DNA from: [Actinomadura] parvosata subsp. kistnae
GTDB taxonomy: Bacteria > Actinomycetota > Actinomycetes > Streptosporangiales > Streptosporangiaceae
DNA length: 64,000 nucleotides
Reading direction: 5' to 3'
NCBI RefSeq assembly: GCF_900323885.1
Contig: NZ_OOHJ01000023.1
Location: 310,001 to 374,000 of the forward strand
The translations under genes and the position numbers were made by a program. Of this stretch, positions 58,068 through 64,000 are shown in pieces; within the stretch, counting starts at the first letter, position 1; each line of letters starts with the position of its first letter. The notes under the pieces are model-generated. The model ran no database searches and had not been told where the DNA came from. It saw only the letters and a list, made by a program, of their open reading frames with translations.

Positions 58068-59162
58068 GTGATCCCACGCTCCCGGCTCACCGCCGCCGCC
58101 GCTGCCCTGGCCGGCACGCTCCTGCTCGCCGGCTGCGGCGCCCACGTCGCCGACGGCGGGGCCGCCGCCGCCCGCAAGGTGACGGTCAAGAGATGTGGGC
58201 AGGACGTCCAGTACACCACCCCGCAGCGGGCCGTCGCCTACGAAGGCGGCAGCGCGGACAAGCTGTTCGCCCTCGGCCTCACCCGGCACGTCCACGGCTA
58301 CGTCATGCCGCCCGCCAACCCGCCCGTCACCGAATCGCCCTGGGCGGCCGAGTACGCCAAGGTCAAATTCCTCAGCGACGACCTGCTCAACCGGGAGCTC
58401 GTCGTGGATGCCAAGGCCGACCTCGTCGTCGCCGGCTGGCGCTCCGGCTTCAGCGACCAGCGCGGCATCACCCCCGCCATCCTCGACGGCCTCGGCATCC
58501 AGAGCTTCATGCACACCGAATCGTGCTTCAACTACCCCGGCCACCCCGAACGGGTGCCGCCGTTCGAAGCCCTCTACACCGACCTCGAACGCCTCGGCAA
58601 GATCTTCGGCGTCGAGGACCGGGCGCGCGCCCTCATCGACGGCTACCGCAAGCGCGTCGCCGCCGTCCGCGCCCAGGCGCCCAAGGGCGACCCCGTCCCC
58701 GTCTTCCTGTACGACTCCGGCACCGACAAGCCGTTCACCGCCGGCAGCCAGGTGCCGCCCACCGACATCATCCGCTTCGCCGGCGGCCGCAACATCTTCG
58801 GCGACCTCGACGCGCGGTGGGGCGAGGTCACCTGGGAGGCCGTCATCCAGGCCCGGCCGGAGGTCGTCATCATCCTCGACTACGGGGACAAACCCGCCGC
58901 CGAGAAGATCAAGTTCCTGAAGGAGTTCCCCACCACCAGCAAGCTGCCCGCCGTGGTGAACGACCGCTTCTACGTCCTCGACTACAACGAGGGGATCAGC
59001 GGGCCCCGCAACATCGACGGCCTCGAAGGCTTCGCCGCCTACCTGCGCGAGCTCGACGGGGCGGGGGAGCGGGGTGCGGCCGGTGGGATCGCGGGCCCGC
59101 AACGCTCGGCCAGGCCGGTCGGCTCGGGGGACTCGGTCGTCGTGGCGGGCTCGGCGCCGTGA
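58068..59162 (+). CDS. Metal-chelate ABC substrate-binding lipoprotein (FecB/BtuF-like)
   Basis: 364 residues. The lipobox is LLAGCG at Cys24 or so. FecB-like fold: VAYEGGSADKLFALGLTRHV, DLLNRELVVDAKADLVVAGW, and DARWGEVTWEAVIQARPEVV then IILDYGD. DILD-type ligand residues include MHTESC and YDSGTD. Layout resembles the family annotated as putative F420-0 or cobalamin-like transporter binding protein; the true cargo is unknown. GTG at 58068 follows AAAGGAG. Overlaps the downstream MFS start by 4 nt. The last 30 residues are a low-complexity tail. Confidence 0.88.
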   Translation: MIPRSRLTAAAAALAGTLLLAGCGAHVADGGAAAARKVTVKRCGQDVQYTTPQRAVAYEGGSADKLFALGLTRHVHGYVMPPANPPVTESPWAAEYAKVKFLSDDLLNRELVVDAKADLVVAGWRSGFSDQRGITPAILDGLGIQSFMHTESCFNYPGHPERVPPFEALYTDLERLGKIFGVEDRARALIDGYRKRVAAVRAQAPKGDPVPVFLYDSGTDKPFTAGSQVPPTDIIRFAGGRNIFGDLDARWGEVTWEAVIQARPEVVIILDYGDKPAAEKIKFLKEFPTTSKLPAVVNDRFYVLDYNEGISGPRNIDGLEGFAAYLRELDGAGERGAAGGIAGPQRSARPVGSGDSVVVAGSAP

Positions 59163-60511
59163 CCGGTGACGCGGCCGCGTCCGGGGGCCGGGGCGCGTCA
59201 GCGGCGCCGGCGCGGTCGCTGCTGTGGGAGCGGCGGTTCGTCCTGCTGTGGTGCGGCACCACCGCGTCGGGGCTGGCCACCTGGGCGCTGCCGTTCGTGC
59301 TGGGGCTCGCCGTGCTGGACCGCACCCTCAGCGCCGCCGACCTCGGCGTCGTGCTCGCCGCCCGCACCGCCGGCTTCCTCGCCGCGGTGCCGATCGGCGG
59401 CGTGCTCGCCGACCGGTACTCCCGCCGGTCGGTCGTCCTGTGGGCGGGCCTGGCAGCGGCCCTCGCCACCCCGGCCATCGCCCTGGGATTCGCCGCCCCG
59501 GACGTCGCGGCCGGGCCTGCCGCCCCTGACCTCGCCGCAGGACTCGCGGCCCCGGACGTCGTGGCAGGGCTCGCGGCCCCGGAGGTCGTGGCGGGCGGCG
59601 GCGGGTCCGTCGTGCTCATGGCGGTGGCGGCGGCGATCGTCGGGGCCGGGCAGGGGGCGTGCCGGCCCGCGTTCCAGGCGCTCACGGCCGAGGTCGTCGA
59701 CGGCGGCCGGCGCCGGCAGGCCAACGCCGCCGTCACGCTGGCCGTGCGCGTCACGACCCTGGTCGCGCCCGCGGGCACGGCGCTGCTGGCGTCCGTCCTG
59801 GACACCCGGGCGCTGCTGGTCGGCACCGCCCTGCTGTGGCTGATCGCCGCCCTCCTCCCACCCCGAGGTCTCCCCACCCCCGCCCCACCGCCACGGCGGG
59901 CGCGGTTGCTGAGGGAGTTCGGTGAGGGGGTGCGGGAGGCGCGCCGGCACCCGTGGTTCGTGGCCGGCCTCGCCGCGCTGGCCGCCGTCATCTTCACGGG
60001 GTACTCCGTCACCGGCGTGGCGCTCCCGCTGGTCAGCCGCGACCGGTACGGAACGGAGGCGGTGCTCGCGGCGGCCCTCACCGCCTACACCCTCGGCGCG
60101 CTGGCGGGCGCGCTGCTCGTGGCCCGCTGGAGCCCGCGCGCCCAGGGCTGGACCGCCCTGACCGGCCTGGCCCTGTACGGTTGCGCGCCGCTCAGCCTGC
60201 TGCTGCCGGTGCACCCGGCGGTGGTCTTCGCCGCCTACGCCGTGGCGGGCCTGGGCATCGAGCTGTTCAACGTGCCGTGGTTCACCGCGACGCAGCGCGA
60301 GGTGGAGCCGCGCCTGCTCGCCCGCGTCTCCTCGCTGGACTTCCTGGTCTCCTACGGCCTGGCCCCCGTCGGCCTCGCCTTCCTGGCCCCGGCCGTCGAA
60401 GCGTTCGGCCTGGTGCCGGTGCTGGCGGGCTGCACGCTGGTGTGCTTCCTCGCGCCCGCCGTGGCGGCCCTGGCGCCCGGCAGCCGCGGCTTCTCAAGAA
60501 CGACTGCTTAG
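59159..60511 (+). CDS. MFS transporter (EntS-like), with internal repeat
   Basis: 450 residues. About twelve helices; motif A is IGGVLADRYSRRSVVLWAGL. GAGQGACRPAFQALTAEVVD and VTLAVRVTTLVAP resemble EntS/bacilysin-type exporters. A hydrophilic loop carries four tandem AAPDVVAGL-type repeats encoded by a 27-bp minisatellite. GTG at 59159 overlaps the binding-protein stop by 4 nt. In an importer operon such an exporter often secretes the chelator taken back by the ABC system (inference). Its TAG stop is inside an ArsR-type operator for the next gene. Confidence 0.86.
   Translation: MTGDAAASGGRGASAAPARSLLWERRFVLLWCGTTASGLATWALPFVLGLAVLDRTLSAADLGVVLAARTAGFLAAVPIGGVLADRYSRRSVVLWAGLAAALATPAIALGFAAPDVAAGPAAPDLAAGLAAPDVVAGLAAPEVVAGGGGSVVLMAVAAAIVGAGQGACRPAFQALTAEVVDGGRRRQANAAVTLAVRVTTLVAPAGTALLASVLDTRALLVGTALLWLIAALLPPRGLPTPAPPPRRARLLREFGEGVREARRHPWFVAGLAALAAVIFTGYSVTGVALPLVSRDRYGTEAVLAAALTAYTLGALAGALLVARWSPRAQGWTALTGLALYGCAPLSLLLPVHPAVVFAAYAVAGLGIELFNVPWFTATQREVEPRLLARVSSLDFLVSYGLAPVGLAFLAPAVEAFGLVPVLAGCTLVCFLAPAVAALAPGSRGFSRTTA
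59495..59602 (+). repeat. 27-bp tandem repeat inside the MFS gene, four copies
   Basis: Units at 59495, 59522, 59549 and 59576 encode AAPD(V/L)(A/V)AG-type nonapeptides in a loop. Units 2 and 3 are most alike. In frame; expected effect is loop-length variation only. Confidence 0.85.
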
Positions 60512-60523
60512 ACATCCATCTAA
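60508..60523. promoter_or_regulatory. ArsR-type operator 1
   Basis: TTAGACATCCATCTAA, with TTAGA and TCTAA as perfect inverted arms. It covers the stop codon of the MFS gene and lies just before a TTGACA -35 hexamer (60525-60530) for the flavoprotein gene. Same motif at 60563 and 62022. Confidence 0.7.
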
Positions 60524-60562
60524 TTTGACAACCTTCAAATCCGTAGGAGATCCTGCCTGTAC

Positions 60563-60578
60563 TTAGACATTCATCGAA
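60563..60578. promoter_or_regulatory. ArsR-type operator 2
   Basis: TTAGACATTCATCGAA, 55 bp downstream of operator 1 and 18 bp before the flavoprotein start. With operator 1 it brackets the promoter. Confidence 0.7.
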
Positions 60579-60595
60579 ACAGAAGGGGATGTGCC

Positions 60596-61993
60596 ATGAG
60601 CGGATGTTGCGGCCCCACCGCCGTCGAGCCGGAGCCCGGCACGCAGGCCGCCCGCCCCGCCGACCTGCCCGTGGTGGTGATCGGCGCCGGCCCGGTCGGC
60701 CTGGCCGCCGCGGCCCACCTGGCCGAACGCGGCCTCGGCTTCGTCGTGCTGGAGGCGGGGGACCAGGCAGGGGCGTCGGTGGCCCGATGGGGCCACGTGC
60801 GCGTGTTCAGCCCGTGGAAGTACGACATCGACGCCGCCGCCCGCCGCCTCCTGGAGGCGACCGGCTGGACCGCGCCGGACCCCGAGTGGCTCCCCACCGG
60901 TGCCGAACTGATCGAGGACTACCTGGCCCCGCTGGCCGGGCTCTTCGGCGACAAGGTGCGGTTCGGGGCGAAGGTGACGGCGATCAGCAGGGTCGGCTAC
61001 GACCGCGTCCGTACCAACGGCAGGGATCAGGCCCCGTTCCTGATCCGCCTGGCCGACGGAGGCGAGCTGCACGCCCGCGCGGTCATCGACGCCTCCGGCA
61101 CCTACACCACCCCGAACGTGCTCGGCGCGTCCGGCCTGCCCGCCCACGGCGAGGGCGAGGCCGCCGATCTGATCGACCACGCGCTGCCCGACGTGCTCGG
61201 CGCCGACCGCGACCGCTACGCCGGCAAGCACGTCCTGGTCGTCGGCGCCGGCCACTCGGCCGCCACCACCCTGCTCGCCCTCGCCCAGCTCGACGGCACC
61301 ACGATCACGTGGGCCATCCGCGCGGGGAGCGCGAGCCGCGCGTACGGTGGTGGCGACGCCGACGCGCTGCCCGCCCGCGGCGCGCTCGGCACCCGCCTGC
61401 ACGCCCACGTCGAGAGCGGCCGCATCCGCCTGGTGACCGGCTTCTTCACCCACGCCGTCGAACGGCACGGCGAGCGCGTACGAGTGATCAGCCGCGCCCC
61501 GTCCGGCGCCGAGCAGGCCGTCACCGCTGACCGCGTCGTGGCCGCCACCGGCTACCGCCCCGACCACTCCATCGCCGGGGAGCTGCGCCTCGACCTCGAC
61601 CCCGTCCTCGGCTCGACCCGCGCGCTGGCCCCGCTGATCGACCCGAACGCGCACTCCTGCGGCACCGTCCCGCCGCACGGCGCCGCCGAGCTGGCCCACC
61701 CGGAGGACGGCTACTACGCCATCGGCGTCAAGAGCTACGGCCGCGCCCCCACGTTCCTGCTGGCCACCGGCTACGAGCAGGCCCGCTCGGTGGCCGCCGC
61801 CCTGGCCGGCGACTGGGAGGCGGCCCGCGACGTCCGGCTGGAGCTGCCCGAGACCGGCGTCTGCTCCTCCAGCCTGGCCGAGGCGCAGGAGCAGCGGGTC
61901 GGCCTGGCCACCGGCATCGGCGGCGGCCTCCTGTCCACCCCGCTCCCGCTGGCCGACGTGTCCGCCTCCCGCGCGGGAGGCTGCTGCGGCTGA
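60596..61993 (+). CDS. FAD/NAD(P)-binding flavoprotein with CCG termini, ArsR-controlled
   Basis: 465 residues. N-terminal FAD Rossmann fold VVVIGAGPVGLAAAAHLAER; ATG-like VIDASGTYTTPNVLG; second NAD(P) fold HVLVVGAGHSAATTLLALAQ. These define a flavin monooxygenase/thioredoxin-reductase-like fold without a CxxC redox pair. The chain begins MSGCCGP and ends GGCCG, paired cysteines typical of arsenical or soft-metal binding. Resembles the ArsO-like flavoproteins of arsenic operons (family recollection). ATG at 60596 follows AGAAGGGGA. Operators for ArsR flank its promoter. Likely modifies or oxidises an arsenical, or responds to one. Confidence 0.85.
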   Translation: MSGCCGPTAVEPEPGTQAARPADLPVVVIGAGPVGLAAAAHLAERGLGFVVLEAGDQAGASVARWGHVRVFSPWKYDIDAAARRLLEATGWTAPDPEWLPTGAELIEDYLAPLAGLFGDKVRFGAKVTAISRVGYDRVRTNGRDQAPFLIRLADGGELHARAVIDASGTYTTPNVLGASGLPAHGEGEAADLIDHALPDVLGADRDRYAGKHVLVVGAGHSAATTLLALAQLDGTTITWAIRAGSASRAYGGGDADALPARGALGTRLHAHVESGRIRLVTGFFTHAVERHGERVRVISRAPSGAEQAVTADRVVAATGYRPDHSIAGELRLDLDPVLGSTRALAPLIDPNAHSCGTVPPHGAAELAHPEDGYYAIGVKSYGRAPTFLLATGYEQARSVAAALAGDWEAARDVRLELPETGVCSSSLAEAQEQRVGLATGIGGGLLSTPLPLADVSASRAGGCCG

Positions 61994-62021
61994 CCATCCC
62001 CTCAGGCGTGCGCGATATCAT

Positions 62022-62037
62022 TTAGACACATGTCGAA
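62022..62037. promoter_or_regulatory. ArsR-type operator 3
   Basis: TTAGACACATGTCGAA, directly downstream of TATCAT (62016-62021), a -10 box for the arsR-type gene at 62053. Autoregulation is expected. Confidence 0.7.
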
Positions 62038-62052
62038 GCAGGAGGTGTCGTC

Positions 62053-62391
62053 GTGACCGCCACCACGGGTGCGTGCTGTGCCCCCATCGCCCGTGAGCCG
62101 CTGACCGAGCACGACGCCGCCGAGCTGGCCACGCTCCTCAAGGCGGTCGCCGACCCCGTACGCCTGCGCCTGCTGTCGATGATCGGCTCCCACGCCGGCG
62201 GCGAGGCGTGCGTCTGCGACCTGACCGACGCCTTCGACCTGACGGCGCCCACCATCTCCCACCACCTCAAGGTGCTGCGCACCGCCGGCCTCATCGACGG
62301 CGAGCGGCGCGGCACCTGGGTGTACTACCGCGTCGTCCCCGAGACGGTGAGCAGGCTCGGCGCCCTGTTCACGCCCCTCGTCACCGTGTGA
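62053..62391 (+). CDS. arsR: ArsR/SmtB-family metalloregulator
   Basis: 112 residues. Winged helix: LATLLKAVADPVRLRLLSMI, TISHHLKVLRTAGLIDGERR, GTWVYYRVVPETV. The As(III) ligand motif ACVCDLTDAF is present in the third helix, and a second cysteine pair, ACCAP, lies near the N-terminus. Loss of DNA binding on arsenite or antimonite is the known action. GTG at 62053 follows AGGAGGT. The same strand as the flavoprotein, with its own operator. No arsenite pump or arsenate reductase is in the window. Confidence 0.92.
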   Translation: MTATTGACCAPIAREPLTEHDAAELATLLKAVADPVRLRLLSMIGSHAGGEACVCDLTDAFDLTAPTISHHLKVLRTAGLIDGERRGTWVYYRVVPETVSRLGALFTPLVTV

Positions 62392-62395
62392 GCCG

Positions 62396-62779
62396 TCAGC
62401 GCCGCGCCTGCCAGGAGTAGAAGGCGCCGTGCAGGTGCTCGAACCGCTGCTCGACGGCGTCCGCCGACCACTCCACCCCTTCCAGCACCCGGCCGGGATC
62501 GCCCTGCGGGCTCCAGGCGTACCCGTAGGGGCTGTGCAGCGACTCGCCGCGCTGGAAGACGACCACACCGCGCTCGCGCCGCACCTCCTCGAACTCCATC
62601 CCGCCGACGGTACGCGGCCCCAGCCGCTCTCCCTCCCGCACCGTGCGAGCGAACGCTTCGAGCTGCGCCGACGAGTCGACGAACCGCTGGTCACCGGTGC
62701 CACGCAGCGCCACGATCCCTGCGATCATGAGCCCCGCGACGACGAGCACCCCCAGGAACGCCATCATGCGGCCCCTCAT
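62396..62779 (-). CDS. Small membrane-anchored protein, unknown function
   Basis: 127 residues. One membrane helix (about 6-27, MAFLGVLVVAGLMIAGIVAL) and an extracytoplasmic domain with Arg/Glu-rich helices and YGYAWSPQGDPGRVLEGVEW near the end. No family recognised. ATG at 62779 is supported by GGGAGGG 4 nt upstream; 23 residues upstream in frame lack a site. Convergent with arsR (4-bp gap). No operon partner. Confidence 0.75.
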   Translation of the reverse strand: MRGRMMAFLGVLVVAGLMIAGIVALRGTGDQRFVDSSAQLEAFARTVREGERLGPRTVGGMEFEEVRRERGVVVFQRGESLHSPYGYAWSPQGDPGRVLEGVEWSADAVEQRFEHLHGAFYSWQARR

Positions 62780-63096
62780 CGCACCCTCCCGTCCCGCGGA
62801 ACCAGCATGATCGTAGACGGTGGACGACGAACCCGCCATGCCGGTCACCGGGCGGCCCCGTGCCCAGGTCGGACAGCCGGCCGTTCACCACCCCCGCGCC
62901 GCCCAGCATCTGCCGGAACAGCGCCAGCACGGCGATTACATGGGCTGGTCAAGAGAGGGGCTGTGAGCTGGGCGATATATGCCCGTTGTCCTGGTATTTC
63001 CAGCACGGTGAAGCGACGCGAGACTCCACCCACGCCGTCATGTGACCTCGCTCACACCGTGTCACAGCCAGGAGGGGTGCCCCGTCTTGAGAGGGC
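62780..63096. other. Intergenic region upstream of SDR gene
   Basis: 317 bp between divergent genes. The only recognisable element is the ECF-type promoter at 63060-63086. Two short frames here lack codon bias and ribosome sites. Confidence 0.6.
63060..63086 (+). promoter_or_regulatory. ECF41-type sigma factor promoter
   Basis: TGTCACA (63060-63066), 16-bp spacer, CGTC (63083-63086). This is the exact promoter signature known for ECF41 (SigJ-like) sigma factors. It lies 10 bp before the SDR start, so the transcript would be nearly leaderless. The sigma factor encoded from 63906 is the likely reader. Confidence 0.8.
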
Positions 63097-63840
63097 ATGA
63101 CGAACACACAGCAGACCTCGGTCCTGATCACTGGCGGCAACAAGGGGCTCGGCCTCGAAGCGGGGCGGCGGCTCGGCGAGCTGGGCTGGACGATCTTCCT
63201 CGGCTCGCGGGACGAGGGCCGCGGCCGGGAGGCCGCCGACAAGCTCGCCGCCGGCGGCGCGCGCGTGGTCATGGTGCCCCTGGACGTGACCTCCGACGAG
63301 TCGGTGGCAGCCGCGGTGCGGCTCGTCCGCGAGCACACCGACCGGCTCGACGTACTGATCAACAACGCCGGCGCGCCCGGCAGGGGCATCACGCCCGCGC
63401 AGGCCACGGTCGAGGAGATCCACGGCGTCTACGACACCAACGTCTACGGGCCGATCCGGGTCACGCACGCGTTCCTGCCCCTGCTGGAGGCCGCGGACCA
63501 CCCGCGCGTGGTCATGGTGTCCAGCGCCATCGGAGCCTTCTCGGTCGTGACCGACCCCGAGCAGAACGCCTTCAAGTTCCACGAGCTGGCCTACAGCTCG
63601 TCCAAGACGGCCCTGAACATGATCACCGTCCGGTACGCGCAGGCGCTCCCGCACATCAAGTTCAACATCGCCACCCCCGGAGAGGTCGCCAACCACAAGT
63701 TCGCCGCCACCGACATGAACAACCACACCGGCGAGCTCACCGTCACCGAAGGCACCGACTCGATCGTCAGGCTCGCGACACTCGGCCCCGACGGGCCCAG
63801 CGGGATCTTCGTCGACCGGCTCGGCCCCATCGCCTGGTAG
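63097..63840 (+). CDS. SDR-family oxidoreductase linked to ECF sigma factor
   Basis: 247 residues. LITGGNKGLGLEAGRRLGEL cofactor motif, SRDEGRG suggesting NADP, NNAGAPG, VMVSSAIGAF and catalytic YSSSKTALNM. The C-terminus PSGIFVDRLGPIAW is like dehydrogenases found beside ECF41 genes, which are known to accompany carboxymuconolactone decarboxylases, oxidoreductases or epimerases. ATG at 63097 has GAGAGGG nearby. The adjacent ECF gene follows by 65 nt on the same strand, likely the same transcript. Confidence 0.92.
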   Translation: MTNTQQTSVLITGGNKGLGLEAGRRLGELGWTIFLGSRDEGRGREAADKLAAGGARVVMVPLDVTSDESVAAAVRLVREHTDRLDVLINNAGAPGRGITPAQATVEEIHGVYDTNVYGPIRVTHAFLPLLEAADHPRVVMVSSAIGAFSVVTDPEQNAFKFHELAYSSSKTALNMITVRYAQALPHIKFNIATPGEVANHKFAATDMNNHTGELTVTEGTDSIVRLATLGPDGPSGIFVDRLGPIAW

Positions 63841-63905
63841 CCGGAACCTCTCGGATACGCTGGCGCCCGCCGATGAGCACGCCAGCCGAGGAGAAGAGGA
63901 AGCCT

Positions 63906-64000
63906 GTGTCCGGGCCGGGGGATGAGACGAGCGCGAACGCGTACAGGCCGCTACTGTTCTCCATCGCGTACGGGATGACGGGATCCGTGGGCGACGCCGA
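63906..64000 (+). CDS. ECF RNA polymerase sigma factor (probable ECF41/SigJ), N-terminal fragment
   Basis: The first 31 codons lie in the window. Sequence YRPLLFSIAYGMTGSVGDAE is sigma region 2.1-2.2 (compare LFGIAYRMLGSVADAED in SigJ-like factors). GTG at 63906 is chosen since GAAGAGGAAG lies just upstream; an ATG at 63873 is possible. Group assignment rests on the ECF41-type promoter and SDR partner upstream. The C-terminal NTF2-like regulatory domain expected for ECF41 is outside the window. Confidence 0.75.
   Translation, partial: MSGPGDETSANAYRPLLFSIAYGMTGSVGDA

Noticed and set aside
60525..60553. Complete promoter TTGACA plus -10 for the flavoprotein gene
   Set aside because: TTGACA is clear, but no TAnnnT hexamer lies at 16-18 bp; only the -35 element is accepted.

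Overview
The window is about 72% GC, genes are packed with 4-nt overlaps, starts are often GTG, and reading frames are strongly GC-rich at third codon positions. Promoters are frequently leaderless. This points to a filamentous actinomycete; gene content suggests Streptosporangiaceae (Nonomuraea-like), which is an inference. No rRNA, tRNA, CRISPR array, integrase or insertion sequence was recognised. It reads as chromosomal, metabolically accessory DNA.

Layout. 0-1 kb: a TetR gene cut by the window edge and a divergent SDR sharing an operator. 1-2.7 kb: two membrane proteins. 2.8-9.2 kb: a complete dipeptide/oligopeptide ABC importer (binding lipoprotein, two permeases, two ATPases), preceded by a 541-bp structured intergenic region. 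9.7-10.9 kb: DUF1905 protein, PadR regulator and membrane partner.

10.9-20.5 kb is the most coherent block. A TetR regulator, a CYP123-type P450, an SDR, a CYP51 sterol-demethylase-type P450, its 3Fe-4S ferredoxin and an NTF2-fold protein form one minus-strand operon. An aldehyde dehydrogenase, a 3-hydroxyisobutyrate-dehydrogenase-like enzyme and a carboxymuconolactone-decarboxylase-fold protein form a second. A gene of unknown function diverges from the second operon. The gene set matches the cyp51 locus of Mycobacterium tuberculosis. The two operons and the divergent gene share one operator, GGACA(C/T)GTGTCCAGAC, set in leaderless promoters, so the block looks like one TetR regulon. A VOC protein and a stand-alone hemC lie inside it.

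20.5-31 kb: secreted EEP nuclease/phosphatase-fold protein, enoyl-CoA hydratase, NarL-type two-component pair, zinc-ribbon-like membrane protein, dienelactone hydrolase, a membrane Ser/Thr kinase with a WD40 propeller, and an MFS transporter. 31-38 kb: GntR regulator with an FAD amine oxidase, two APH-fold kinases, a DHA2 drug exporter and a WrbA-like quinone reductase. The exporter and reductase are joined in frame by a 42-bp minisatellite; a MarR regulator diverges from them behind three tandem operators. 38-43 kb: SGNH lipoprotein, OafA-type acyltransferase, GerMN lipoprotein and an OmpR/EnvZ-type pair in one operon.

43-56 kb: a second drug exporter with a probably frameshifted coiled-coil tail, a tiny His/Tyr/Trp-rich secreted protein, TetR-SDR, patatin, methyltransferase, BBE-type flavoprotein with a divergent MocR regulator, and a MacB/FtsX-type ABC system whose second ATPase has lost its stop codon. 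56-60.5 kb: a FecCD-type metal-chelate importer (permease, ATPase, binding lipoprotein) with an exporter. 60.5-62.4 kb: an ArsR-regulated flavoprotein module. 62.4-64 kb: small membrane protein, then an SDR with a textbook ECF41 promoter followed by the start of an ECF sigma factor gene.
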